Source: an uncultured Microbacterium sp. (GTDB lineage Bacteria; Actinomycetota; Actinomycetes; Actinomycetales; Microbacteriaceae). From it: a stretch of 39,389 nucleotides of DNA. The position numbers and the translations under genes were made by a program. The notes under the pieces were generated by a model, which saw only the letters and a program-made list of their open reading frames with translations, made no database searches and was not told the origin of the DNA. The stretch is taken from the NCBI RefSeq assembly GCF_937927635.1, contig NZ_CALBRW010000031.1:1-39389 (forward strand). Direction: 5' to 3'. Shown here piece after piece: positions 1 through 7,180 of this stretch (positions within the stretch are counted from its first letter, which is position 1; every line of letters starts with the position of its first letter).

Positions 1-249
1 ATCTACCGCAACACGATGATGCAGGCGGCCGTTCCCGACACCATGCGCGGGCGGCTGCAGGGCATCTTCATCATCGTCGTGGCCGGCGGCCCGCGCGTGG
101 GCGCGCTGTACGCGGGCGTGCTGGCGACGCTCACGAGCCTGTGGTTCCCGCCGCTGTTGGGCGGGTTCCTGGTGATCGGGATCGCCGCGACGCTGGCGCG
201 GCTGAGTCCGCGCTTCCGCGGCTACGACGCACTGAGCCCCGAGGCCTGA
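1..249 (+). CDS. MFS transporter, C-terminal end (partial)
   Basis: The gene enters from the left edge in frame 1 and stops with TGA at 247-249, so only the last 82 codons are seen. Visible are a stretch reading NTMMQAAVPDTMRGRLQGIF and two hydrophobic helices separated by a short loop. The phrase VPDTMRGRLQGIF is typical of the cytoplasmic loop before the last helices of EntS/MFS_3-type exporters. This makes it an inner-membrane drug or siderophore exporter by family; the substrate cannot be told from the fragment. It converges on the yceI-like gene, and a hairpin overlaps its stop codon. Confidence 0.75.
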   Translation: MYRNTMMQAAVPDTMRGRLQGIFIIVVAGGPRVGALYAGVLATLTSLWFPPLLGGFLVIGIAATLARLSPRFRGYDALSPEA

Positions 250-274
250 CGCACGGCGTCAGCGCCCCGGGGCT
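235..274. terminator. Nested hairpin between convergent genes
   Basis: The outer arms AGCCCCG (235-241) and CGGGGCT (268-274) enclose a second stem CTGACGC (246-252) / GCGTCAG (256-262) with a 3-nt loop. The inner stem contains the TGA stop of the MFS gene. There is no U-run. The position between two convergent genes fits a bidirectional terminator. Confidence 0.5.
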
Positions 275-289
275 CGGGATGCGGGTCGA

Positions 290-838
290 TCAGGCCTGCA
301 GGGCGCCCTGCAGGTCGAGGCCGATGGTGATCTCCTTGCCGACCAGCACGCCGCCGGTCTCCAGCGCGGCGTTCCAGGTCAGGCCGAAGTCCTCGCGGTT
401 GATGACGGTCTTGGCCGAGGCGCCGGCCTTGTAGTTGCCGTACGGGTCGGTGCCGAAGCCGCCGAACTCGAACTCGAAGGTGACGGGCTTGGTGATGCCG
501 CGGATGGTCAGGTCGCCGTCCACGAAGAAGTCGCCGTCCTCGACGCGCGCGCCGGTGGAGGCGAAGTGCATCGTGGGGTGGTTCTCGGTGTCGAAGAAGT
601 CGGCCGAGCGCAGGTGCGCGTCGCGGTTCTCGTCCTTGGTGTCGATGGAGGTGACGTCGACCTTGGCGTCGACAGCGACCTCGAGCGGGTTCTCCGGAGC
701 CGTGAAGGTGGCCTCCTTGACGCCGAACGTGCCGCGCACCTTCGAGATCATCATGTGGCGGACGCTGAAGGTCACCTCGCTGTGCGCGGGGTCCAGGACG
801 TAGGTGCCAGGACGGTAACCGGGGATCTCGATCGACAT
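290..838 (-). CDS. YceI family protein
   Basis: A 182-residue protein of the YceI lipocalin-like fold, which binds long-chain polyprenoid or amphiphilic lipids. The start MSIEIPGYRPGTYVLDPAHS with HSEVTFSVRHMM is the standard YceI opening (W/Y-x-x-D-x-x-HS). The mid-region has DVTSIDTKDENRDAHLRSADFF and the end has the conserved LTWNAALETGGVLVGKEI. There is no signal peptide, so it should be cytoplasmic, as is usual for actinobacterial members. The ATG at 836-838 is chosen over an upstream in-frame start because an AAGGAG ribosome site lies about 10 nt before it and the family begins here. A palindrome lies upstream of the gene. The function in this group is not established; a stress or redox role is only inferred. 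Confidence 0.93.
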   Translation of the reverse strand: MSIEIPGYRPGTYVLDPAHSEVTFSVRHMMISKVRGTFGVKEATFTAPENPLEVAVDAKVDVTSIDTKDENRDAHLRSADFFDTENHPTMHFASTGARVEDGDFFVDGDLTIRGITKPVTFEFEFGGFGTDPYGNYKAGASAKTVINREDFGLTWNAALETGGVLVGKEITIGLDLQGALQA

Positions 839-890
839 ATGGGCTTCTCCTTGAAGTCGTTGGTGCCACGTGGGCGCTGCATCAGGGGAT

Positions 891-910
891 AACTTACATG
901 CAGTTGCATG
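891..910 (-). promoter_or_regulatory. Promoter and palindromic operator of the yceI gene
   Basis: The perfect inverted repeat CATGCA-GT-TGCATG (897-910) sits 59-72 nt upstream of the yceI start. On the minus strand it directly precedes TAAGTT (891-896), a good TANNNT -10 box, so a bound protein would cover the -35 to -10 spacer. This geometry suits a repressor. MarR-family regulators are often linked to yceI genes, but no marR gene is in the window, so the identity of the binder is inference. Confidence 0.5.
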
Positions 911-935
911 CATTCCCGCTCTCGGCGTTCTCACA

Positions 936-972
936 GAAATCCCCCGTCCGCGGAGTGCGGACGGGGGATTTC
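936..972 (-). terminator. Terminator of the FKBP gene
   Basis: A perfect 16-bp stem, positions 936-951 pairing with 957-972, with the 5-nt loop GGAGT. The sequence at the tip is CCCCCGTCCGC / GCGGACGGGGG and the base of the stem is A/T-rich (GAAAT/ATTTC). It lies 78 nt beyond the FKBP stop and upstream of the yceI promoter, so it separates the two minus-strand genes. Confidence 0.85.
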
Positions 973-997
973 GGCGGATGCCGGCGATCAGCCGACT

Positions 998-1074
998 CAG
1001 CCGACGGCGACCAGGTCGATGGCGGATGCCGTCGGTCAGCCGAAGGCGATCAGCCGACGGCGACCAGGTCGATG
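998..1074. repeat. Partial duplication of the FKBP gene 3' end
   Basis: The 24-base word beginning CAGCCGACGGCGACCAGG occurs at 998-1021 and again at 1051-1074. The second copy is the last codons of the FKBP gene with its stop; the first lies 53 bp beyond it in non-coding DNA. The DNA between the copies holds further degraded pieces (GGCGATCAGCCGA, GTCGGTCAGCCGA). Confidence 0.75.
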
Positions 1075-1418
1075 ATGAAGATGAGGGTCTTGCCGGACAG
1101 GAAGTGCCCGGAGCCGGCCGGGCCGTAGGCAAGGTGCGGCGGGATGGTCAGCTCGCGGCGGCCGCCGACCTTCATGCCGGGGATGCCCTCCTGCCAGCCC
1201 TGGATGAGGCCGCGCAGCGGGAACTGGATGGTCTCACCGCGACCCCAGGACGAGTCGAACTCCTCACCGGAGTCGTGCTCGACACCCGCGTAGTGGACGG
1301 TGACGGTGTCACCGGGCTTCGCCTCATCGCCCTCGCCGACGATGATGTCGCGAATGACGAGCTCGGTGGGTGCGGGTCCGGTCGGAGCGTCGAACTCCGG
1401 CTTCGTGCGATCTGTCAT
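1050..1418 (-). CDS. FKBP-type peptidyl-prolyl cis-trans isomerase
   Basis: A 122-residue single-domain FK506-binding protein that catalyses cis-trans isomerisation of Xaa-Pro bonds during folding. The core runs from about residue 20 to the end: GDTVTVHYAGV, then EEFDSSWGRGETIQFPL, LIQGWQEGIPGMKVGGRREL, IPPHLAYG and LIFIIDLVAV. These contain the usual ligand-pocket residues (Tyr of VHYAG, Phe-Asp of FDSS, the Gly-Trp of QGWQ, Tyr of AYG). No signal peptide, so it is cytoplasmic. The ATG at 1416-1418 begins the usual short hydrophilic lead (MTDRTKPEFDAP); the longer in-frame extension is Arg-rich and unlike the family. The gene is in line with the FadR-type regulator upstream but separated from it by a hairpin. 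Confidence 0.93.
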   Translation of the reverse strand: MTDRTKPEFDAPTGPAPTELVIRDIIVGEGDEAKPGDTVTVHYAGVEHDSGEEFDSSWGRGETIQFPLRGLIQGWQEGIPGMKVGGRRELTIPPHLAYGPAGSGHFLSGKTLIFIIDLVAVG

Positions 1419-1493
1419 GGTTCCATCAAACCTTCCGTCCTGGCGTCGGTCAACGCGATGACGCGCGCCGAGAGCGAACACGCAGCATGGCCG

Positions 1494-1512
1494 GGGGCGT
1501 CCTCGACGCCCC
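1494..1512 (-). terminator. Short hairpin after the FadR-type regulator
   Basis: An 8-bp perfect stem, GGGGCGTC (1494-1501) with GACGCCCC (1505-1512), with loop CTC, immediately beyond the regulator's stop codon on the minus strand. No U-run follows. Confidence 0.5.
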
Positions 1513-1513
1513 G

Positions 1514-2188
1514 TCACCGCGCCAGAGCGCGCGAGACCTGCTCGATGTGGTCCGCGGCCGCCGCACGCGCACCCTCGGGATCCGCCGCCTCGATGGCGTC
1601 GACGATGCGAGCGTGCTCCACGTCGGACGCGGCCCGTCGAGCCCTGGTGATGTTGAGGAACTCGGACTGCGGATCCAGTGCCTGGCGCATGGAATCGATG
1701 ATCGCCGCGAGCACCGGATTGCCGCTGGCCTGCCCGATCGCCCGGTGGAACTGGCCGTCGAGCTGCACCCAGGTGTGCAGGTCATCCGCCTCCCGCATGC
1801 TCGCGAGATACCCGCGCAGCACGGCGATCTGCTCGGCTCCGCGCCGTTCGGCGGCGTACCCCGCCGCCGGGATCTCCACGTTCAGGCGCGCCTCGACCAG
1901 GTCGGCCGCCGAGTAGCCGCCGAAGGTCAGCTGCGGATGCTCCTCCTTCGACAGCACGAATGTGCCGCGGCCACTGCGGGTCTCGACGAGTCCCAGCGTG
2001 GCGCAGGCGCCGAGCGCCTCGCGCAGGATGGATCTGCTCACGCCGAACCTCTTGGCCAACTCGATCTCACCGGGCAGCCTGCTACCCACCTCGACGTCGT
2101 CGGAGGAGATGAGCGTCTTCAGCGCCTGGAAGGCGACCTCCGCCGCGCTGACGCGCTGCAGGGGGACCTGCTGCGTGGAATCGGACAC
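1514..2188 (-). CDS. GntR/FadR-family transcriptional regulator
   Basis: A 224-residue protein with an N-terminal winged helix (about residues 14-80: VAFQALKTLISSDDVEVGSR, LPGEIELAKRFGVSRSILRE, LVETRSGRGTFV) and a C-terminal all-helical FCD effector domain. The FCD metal-site residues expected from the family are visible: Asp/His in LDGQFHRAIGQASGN, and the closing His in DHIEQVSRAL. The start is GTG at 2186-2188, preceded by GAGGTG. TAGGAT (2222-2227) is a plausible -10. It is divergent from the permease/asparaginase operon and a palindrome lies in the shared gap, so it probably controls that operon in response to an amino acid or its product. The effector is not known. Confidence 0.9.
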   Translation of the reverse strand: MSDSTQQVPLQRVSAAEVAFQALKTLISSDDVEVGSRLPGEIELAKRFGVSRSILREALGACATLGLVETRSGRGTFVLSKEEHPQLTFGGYSAADLVEARLNVEIPAAGYAAERRGAEQIAVLRGYLASMREADDLHTWVQLDGQFHRAIGQASGNPVLAAIIDSMRQALDPQSEFLNITRARRAASDVEHARIVDAIEAADPEGARAAAADHIEQVSRALAR

Positions 2189-2299
2189 GGCGCACCTCAG
2201 ACCTTCGTGATGACGTGAGCCATCCTATTCCGGCATCCCGCACCGGTTGGGAGGCGAGCATGTCGGGAAAGTCATTGCGCTCGGCACGCGAACCTGTCA

Positions 2300-2314
2300 T
2301 GCTGTCCGACAGCA
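2300..2314. promoter_or_regulatory. Putative FadR-type operator
   Basis: TGCTGTCCGACAGCA is a perfect 7+1+7 palindrome in the gap between the divergent regulator and permease genes, 59-73 nt upstream of the permease start. GNTR/FadR proteins commonly bind short palindromes of the form TGTCNGACA. Extra half-sites follow (GGACAG at 2315-2320 and 2323-2328, CTGTC at 2332-2336). A weak promoter (TTGCGC 2275-2280, 17-nt spacer, CATGCT 2298-2303) would place the operator on the -10 region. Confidence 0.6.
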
Positions 2315-2372
2315 GGACAGCTGGACAGCACCTGTCACCCACGCCCCGGGTTCATACCGAGAAAGGACTCAG

Positions 2373-3866
2373 ATGGATCGCAACAGCGGTGTTCGACCCA
2401 CGGACCAGACGCACTCCGCGGTCGTCGACGCAGGCGATGGCGGCTACCGGAAATCGCTCAAGCGCCGGCACATGAACATGATCGCCATCGGCGGCTCGAT
2501 CGGCACGGGGCTCTTCCTCGGCGCCGGCAGCCGCATGGAGATCGCCGGGCCCTCGCTGGCCGTGGTGTACATCATCTGCGGGCTCTTCGCCTTCATCGTG
2601 GTGCGCGCACTCGGCGAGCTGGTCATGTACCGCCCCTCGTCGGGCGCCTTCGTCTCCTACGCCCGCGAGTTCATGGGCGAGAAGGGCGCTTTCTCGGTCG
2701 GCTGGCTGTTCTTCCTCGACTGGGGAACCACCGTCATCGCCGACATCACGGCCATCGCGCTGTATGCGCACTTCTGGTCGTTCTTCACGCCCATCCCGCA
2801 GTGGGTGCTGGCGCTCGTGGCCCTGGTCATCGTGATGGCCATGAACATCACCTCCGCGGTGCTGTTCGGCGAGCTGGAGTACTGGTTCGCGCTGATCAAG
2901 GTCGGCGCCATCGTGCTGTTCGGCATCCTGGGCATCTACTTCATCGTCACCCAGACACCCATCGACGGCCACACCCCCGGCTTCGCGCTGATCGCCGACA
3001 ACGGCGGCTTCTTCCCCAACGGCATCGGCGCCATGTTCGTGATCGCCCTGGGCGTCGTCTTCGCCTACGGCGGCACAGAGATGGTGGGCGTCGCGGCCGG
3101 CGAGGCGCAGGACGCGCGCAAGGTCATCCCCCGTGCCGTGAACTCCATCATGTGGCGCATCATGCTCTTCTACGCAGGCTCCGTGGTGCTGTTCACGCTG
3201 CTGATGCCGTGGACCTCGTACAAGGGCGACGAGAGCCCGTTCGTCACGGTCATGAACTCGATCGGCATCCCCTACGCCGGTGACATCATGAATCTCGTCG
3301 TGCTGACCGCCGCGATGTCCAGCCTGAACGCCGGGCTGTACTCCACCGGCCGCACACTGCGCTCCCTGGCCATGGCCGGCACCGGCCCGAAGTTCGCGAA
3401 GCGGATGAACAAGGCGGGCGTCCCCTACGGCGGCATCCTCATCACCACGGCCCTCGGCGTGGTCGGCGTGTTCCTCAACCTCATCGTCCCCGGACAGGTG
3501 TTCGAGATCGTGCTGAACCTGGCAGGTCTGGGCATCGTGGGCGTGTGGGGCTCGATCATCATCTGCCACTGGCTGTTCGTGCGGAAGATGAAGAAGGACG
3601 GCCGTGAGCGGCCGGGCTTCCGGCTGCCGTGGGCACCTGTGACCAACGTGATCACCCTGCTGTTCCTCGTGCTGGTCGTGCTGCTGATGGCGCTGGATCC
3701 CGGGGTGGGGCGCATCACGCTGGGCGCGTTCGTCGTCGTCGTGGTCCTGATGGTGATCGGCTGGTACCGCGTCCGCGGACGCATCGACCCGGCCGCGCTC
3801 ACATCGACCATCGACATCACGGAGGATGTTCCTCCCCTCGTGGTGCGCGACGACGAGAAGGAGTGA
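2373..3866 (+). CDS. ansP: Amino-acid permease, AnsP-like (APC superfamily)
   Basis: A 497-residue proton-coupled amino-acid importer of the AAT family with about 12 hydrophobic helices. The family signature is clear at the first helix: YRKSLKRRHMNMIAIGGSIG followed by TGLFLGAG. Further typical parts are RALGELVMYRPSSGAFVSYA, FFLDWGTTVIADI and FAYGGTEMVGVAAGEAQD. The asparagine assignment rests on similarity to AnsP/GABP-type permeases and on the asparaginase gene 3 nt downstream, so the exact substrate is inferred. The ATG at 2373 is used because GAAAGGA lies just before it and the longer upstream reading is not family-like. The C-terminal tail is acidic (DITEDVPPLVVRDDEKE). First gene of a two-gene operon facing the FadR-type regulator. 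Confidence 0.9.
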   Translation: MDRNSGVRPTDQTHSAVVDAGDGGYRKSLKRRHMNMIAIGGSIGTGLFLGAGSRMEIAGPSLAVVYIICGLFAFIVVRALGELVMYRPSSGAFVSYAREFMGEKGAFSVGWLFFLDWGTTVIADITAIALYAHFWSFFTPIPQWVLALVALVIVMAMNITSAVLFGELEYWFALIKVGAIVLFGILGIYFIVTQTPIDGHTPGFALIADNGGFFPNGIGAMFVIALGVVFAYGGTEMVGVAAGEAQDARKVIPRAVNSIMWRIMLFYAGSVVLFTLLMPWTSYKGDESPFVTVMNSIGIPYAGDIMNLVVLTAAMSSLNAGLYSTGRTLRSLAMAGTGPKFAKRMNKAGVPYGGILITTALGVVGVFLNLIVPGQVFEIVLNLAGLGIVGVWGSIIICHWLFVRKMKKDGRERPGFRLPWAPVTNVITLLFLVLVVLLMALDPGVGRITLGAFVVVVVLMVIGWYRVRGRIDPAALTSTIDITEDVPPLVVRDDEKE

Positions 3867-3869
3867 CCC

Positions 3870-5603
3870 ATGACTCGGGGAGACGAGACGAGACGGCATC
3901 GCATCGGCATCATCGCGGGCTCCGGCCCGGAGGCCGGGATCGACATGTGGCGCAAGGTGCTGCAGGAGCACCGGGCTGCGCTCGGGAGCCGATACCGCGG
4001 CGACATCGATGCGCCTGAGACCGTCATCGTCTCGCTCCCGGAGCTGGGGTACTCGATGGACCTGGAGCACCAGGAAGCCCGCGTCTGGAACGCGTTGGAA
4101 GGCGCGGCCCGACGCGTGGCCGAGCAGGCCGACGTCTTCGTCATCGCGTGCAATACGCTGAACCACTTCGCCGATCGACTGCGGGACCTGCAGCTGCCGG
4201 CCGTACTGCTCACGCCTGTCGACGCGGCCCTGGCCGAGATCGAGCGCCGCGGGCTGACTCGCGTCGCGCTGCTGGGATCGCGGCAGACCATGGATCTGGA
4301 CGGCTGGTCGTCGTACCGCGGCCTGCGCGACCGCGTGCAGCTCGAGCTGCCCGAGGATCGCGAGCGGCTGCACCGCCTGATCGAGTCCGTGAAGCTCGAG
4401 GGCGGTTCCTCCCCCGAGCTCGAGGAGGAGTTCGCCTCCCTGCGCCGCGAGCTGGACAGCGACACGGTGCTGCTGGCCTGCACGGAACTGCCCCTGCTGC
4501 ACGGGCACGCCGCATCCGAGGAGTCCGGGGCGATCGACGTCTCCCGTCTCCTGGCCCGCGCCGCTGTGAACTGGGCGCCGCCTGCAGCCGTCGAGAGCCC
4601 CGGCCCGGTCGCCGTGCTGTACACCGGCGGGACCTTCGGCATGACGCCCACTCCGCGCGGCCTGGCGCCCAACCCTCATCTCGACGAGGAGCTCGCGAAG
4701 CTCGTCGCACGGATGCACGGCGAGGATGCGGCCGCCCCGCGCTGGACGTACCACGAGACCCCGCGGGCCATCGACAGCGCCGAACTGCAGCCCGCGGGCA
4801 TGGGGCACCTCGCCGACAGCATCCGCACCATCGTGCAGGACGGGAGTCCGGCAGGCGTCGTCGTCGTCCACGGCACGGACACCATGGCCTACAGCGCCGC
4901 GCACGCCGCGTTCGCCCTCGCCGATCTGAGCCTTCCCATCGTGTTCACCGGGGCCCAGCTGCCGCTGGGGACACCGGGCAGCGACGCCGAGCAGAACTTC
5001 TCCGACGCCTTCGACGCCGCGCGACGCGGCACGGATGCGGGTGTGAGCATCGCCTTCGGCGGACGGATGCTGCCGGCTGTCCGCACCGTGAAGCGATCCA
5101 GCGAGAGCCTGGATGCGTTCGCCGCCCCGCGCCTGCGCGCCCCGCAGGTCCAGGGCGCCGACGAGGAGCTGCGCACCGCGCTGCGCGCGGCGATCGGCCG
5201 CCCCGCGCCGCGAGTCGGACTGGTCAAGGTCTCCCCCGGGCTCACCGCGGCGCAACTGCGAGCCGTGCTCGAGGAGTGTCCTGCAGGTGTCGTGCTGGAG
5301 TGCTACGGCGCAGGCACCGCGCCGGTGGGATCCGGCGGGCTGGCCCCCGTGATCCGCTCCGCGGTCGATCGCGGGACCGCGGTCGTCGCCGTCACGCAAT
5401 GCGAGGACGGATCCGTGGAGCTGAGCCGATACGCCGTCGGGTCGGCACTGGCGGATGCCGGTGTGCTTCCCGGCGGGGACATGACCACCGAGGCCGCTCT
5501 CGGCAAGCTCGGAGCCCTGCTGCGCGCAGGCCTCTCGGGCGCCGGACTCGCGGCGGCTCTCGGACGCAATCTCCTCGGCGAACGGACTCCATCCGGGGCG
5601 TGA
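3870..5603 (+). CDS. Fusion protein: Asp/Glu racemase family domain + L-asparaginase domain
   Basis: A 577-residue two-domain protein. Residues about 10-235 are a PLP-independent aspartate/glutamate racemase domain: the glycine-rich start IGIIAGSGPEAG (12-23) and the two catalytic-type cysteines, Cys94 in ACNT and Cys204 in ACTEL. Residues about 245-570 are a type I/II asparaginase: YTGGTFGM (251-258) carries the nucleophile Thr252 and VVVHGTDTMAYSA (331-343) the second catalytic Thr-Asp pair; GAQLPLG and VLECYGAGTAP are also typical. By family, the asparaginase half hydrolyses asparagine to aspartate and ammonia, and the racemase half could interconvert D- and L-Asp. The ATG at 3870 is 3 nt after the permease stop, with GAAGGAG overlapping it. 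No signal peptide, so it is cytoplasmic. Racemase and asparaginase are normally separate proteins. A frameshift artefact is unlikely because one frame runs through both domains. Confidence 0.88.
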   Translation: MTRGDETRRHRIGIIAGSGPEAGIDMWRKVLQEHRAALGSRYRGDIDAPETVIVSLPELGYSMDLEHQEARVWNALEGAARRVAEQADVFVIACNTLNHFADRLRDLQLPAVLLTPVDAALAEIERRGLTRVALLGSRQTMDLDGWSSYRGLRDRVQLELPEDRERLHRLIESVKLEGGSSPELEEEFASLRRELDSDTVLLACTELPLLHGHAASEESGAIDVSRLLARAAVNWAPPAAVESPGPVAVLYTGGTFGMTPTPRGLAPNPHLDEELAKLVARMHGEDAAAPRWTYHETPRAIDSAELQPAGMGHLADSIRTIVQDGSPAGVVVVHGTDTMAYSAAHAAFALADLSLPIVFTGAQLPLGTPGSDAEQNFSDAFDAARRGTDAGVSIAFGGRMLPAVRTVKRSSESLDAFAAPRLRAPQVQGADEELRTALRAAIGRPAPRVGLVKVSPGLTAAQLRAVLEECPAGVVLECYGAGTAPVGSGGLAPVIRSAVDRGTAVVAVTQCEDGSVELSRYAVGSALADAGVLPGGDMTTEAALGKLGALLRAGLSGAGLAAALGRNLLGERTPSGA

Positions 5604-5663
5604 GCCCGTTCGCCGAGGACCCTTGACTTCAGGGGGATCGTCATGCATGCTGAAAGCAGATCA

Positions 5664-5715
5664 ACTCAGCGCCCGGATTCGCTTGCAGGCATCGCCGCAG
5701 CACCGGGCGCTGAGT
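5664..5715. terminator. Inverted repeat between convergent genes
   Basis: 13-bp perfect arms, ACTCAGCGCCCGG (5664-5676) and CCGGGCGCTGAGT (5703-5715), with a 26-nt loop, in the 168-nt gap between the convergent asparaginase-fusion and PrsW genes. The rest of the gap includes GCGCGAAGCGCAGCGAGTCG near 5737-5756, which resembles short intergenic repeats common in this family. A bidirectional terminator is the simplest reading. Confidence 0.5.
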
Positions 5716-5771
5716 CTTGAGGCGGCTCGGATCAGTGCGCGAAGCGCAGCGAGTCGAGGCCTCCGCCCTCC

Positions 5772-7121
5772 TCAGTACGCCAGCAGCTGCGCCCTGGTCG
5801 CCCTCGTCCGCAGCAGCAGCGCCTGCTCATCGGCGGCGGCATACGCGTCGTGGCCGGTGATGGCGCGCTGGCGCACGGCCGCCAGCGCGGTCGCATCCTT
5901 GATGAAGGTGCGCATCAGCCGGCGCCGATCGCCGCGGAGACCGGCAGCCCACCGCATCCCCGCCCTGCGCCCTGCCGGCGTCGCCAGCATGACGACCTCC
6001 TCGTTCGTGAACCAGCCGGCCTGCGCGTAGTCCGCGAGTCGCCGCTGCGTGAGCCGCGACTCCGCCTTCCGCAGCGCGACGATCGCGAAGATGAACCCGA
6101 TGAACAGCGGGATCTGCGTCGTGAGGTAGAGCACGACGAAGTCGCCCAGCAGCGAGGAGCCGTTCCAGAACGCGTGCAGCGCCATCGCGCCCAGCAGCCC
6201 CATGGCGCCGGTGCTGATCGCCCCGGACACCCCGGCCCCGCGCCGCGCGGCGAGTCCGATCGCGAGTCCGGTCAGCGCGGTGAACATGGCGTGCGCGAAC
6301 GGCGAGAGCAGGCCGCGCAGGACGAACGTGAGCGTCAGGTCACCCGCACCGCCGTTGATCATGCTGATGCCGAAGTACTGGATGTTCTCGGTGAACGCGA
6401 ACCCCGCCCCGACCAGGGCTCCGTACACGACGCCGTCCACCGGCCCGTCGAACGCGCGTCTGCCGATGATGAAGGCCAGCAGCACGCCCAGGCCCTTGGC
6501 GGTCTCCTCCACGATGGGTGCCTGGATGACCGCGCTCGAGAAGGCGCTGCGCTGCCCGACAGCCAGGGTCAGCAGCAGATCGGCCAGCAGCGCGATGCCG
6601 ACCGCCGCCACGCCGCCCCACGCCAGCGCGAAGACCACCATGCTCTTGGGCTCCGGCTCCCACCGGTCCATGAGGTGCACGCCGAAGAGCACGATGCCCA
6701 GCGGCACGAACGCGAGGACCAGGCCGACCGCGGATGCCCCGGTGCCCAGGAACAGCGCGAAGTACGCAATCAGCGCCAGCAGGGCGAACCCCAGCGCCCC
6801 GAACACCCAGATCGACACCGTGCGCCCCTTGCGGACGGGCATGGGCAGGGCGGGCACGGCGGGGGCGGGCGCGGGAGCAGGCGGAGCCGCCGGAGCATGT
6901 CCCGCGTAAGCCGCCTGAGCCGCCGGTTGCGCGTAGTGCGAGGGAGCGGACTGAGCGTACGTCGGCGGCACCGGCTGAGCGTACGCCTGAGGCGCGGGCT
7001 GACCGTGATACGGCTGCTGCGGCGGCACTGGCGGCTGCCCGTATGGCTGGGGGCCTGCGGCCGGCGGCATCCCGCCATCCGATGGCGGCTGCTGCGCCGG
7101 GGGCTGTCCTCCAAAGCTCAT
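5772..7121 (-). CDS. PrsW-family intramembrane metalloprotease with Pro-rich N-terminus
   Basis: A 449-residue protein. Residues 1-95 are a Pro/Gln/Ala/Tyr-rich low-complexity region with repeated YAQ/YAG units (near 47-74), predicted disordered and cytoplasmic. Residues 100-365 contain about eight membrane helices. The PrsW (CPBP superfamily) motifs are Glu205-Glu206 in IVEETAKG, FAFTENIQYF with Glu245, His277 in FAHAMFTALTG and His316 in LHAFWNG. In Bacillus, PrsW cleaves an anti-sigma factor; the target here is unknown. The C-terminal roughly 90 residues are cytoplasmic and Arg-rich. ATG at 7119-7121 is preferred to a TTG two codons upstream because TAGGCT lies exactly 6 nt before it, implying a leaderless mRNA. 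Divergent from the FAH gene. Confidence 0.88.
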   Translation of the reverse strand: MSFGGQPPAQQPPSDGGMPPAAGPQPYGQPPVPPQQPYHGQPAPQAYAQPVPPTYAQSAPSHYAQPAAQAAYAGHAPAAPPAPAPAPAVPALPMPVRKGRTVSIWVFGALGFALLALIAYFALFLGTGASAVGLVLAFVPLGIVLFGVHLMDRWEPEPKSMVVFALAWGGVAAVGIALLADLLLTLAVGQRSAFSSAVIQAPIVEETAKGLGVLLAFIIGRRAFDGPVDGVVYGALVGAGFAFTENIQYFGISMINGGAGDLTLTFVLRGLLSPFAHAMFTALTGLAIGLAARRGAGVSGAISTGAMGLLGAMALHAFWNGSSLLGDFVVLYLTTQIPLFIGFIFAIVALRKAESRLTQRRLADYAQAGWFTNEEVVMLATPAGRRAGMRWAAGLRGDRRRLMRTFIKDATALAAVRQRAITGHDAYAAADEQALLLRTRATRAQLLAY

Positions 7122-7127
7122 ATGCAA

Positions 7128-7133
7128 AGCCTA
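7128..7133 (-). promoter_or_regulatory. -10 box of a leaderless promoter (PrsW-like gene)
   Basis: On the minus strand TAGGCT is followed by 6 nt (TTGCAT) and the ATG start. There is no Shine-Dalgarno sequence. Confidence 0.6.
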
Positions 7134-7168
7134 GAGGGAGCCTCAGCGATCACGAGCAGATCGGCCGG

Positions 7169-7174
7169 TACCGT
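7169..7174 (+). promoter_or_regulatory. -10 box of a leaderless promoter (FAH-family gene)
   Basis: TACCGT is followed by AGAACC and the ATG at 7181. No ribosome-binding sequence is present. Confidence 0.55.
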
Positions 7175-7180
7175 AGAACC

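Noticed and set aside
2247..2372. Upstream extension of the permease reading frame
   Set aside because: It contains the operator palindrome, is not permease-like, and the ATG at 2373 has its own ribosome site.
2352..5648. Very long minus-strand open frame opposite the permease and fusion genes
   Set aside because: Arg/His/Gly/Ala-rich antisense reading with no family motif; a by-product of high-GC codon use. The plus-strand genes have clear domains.
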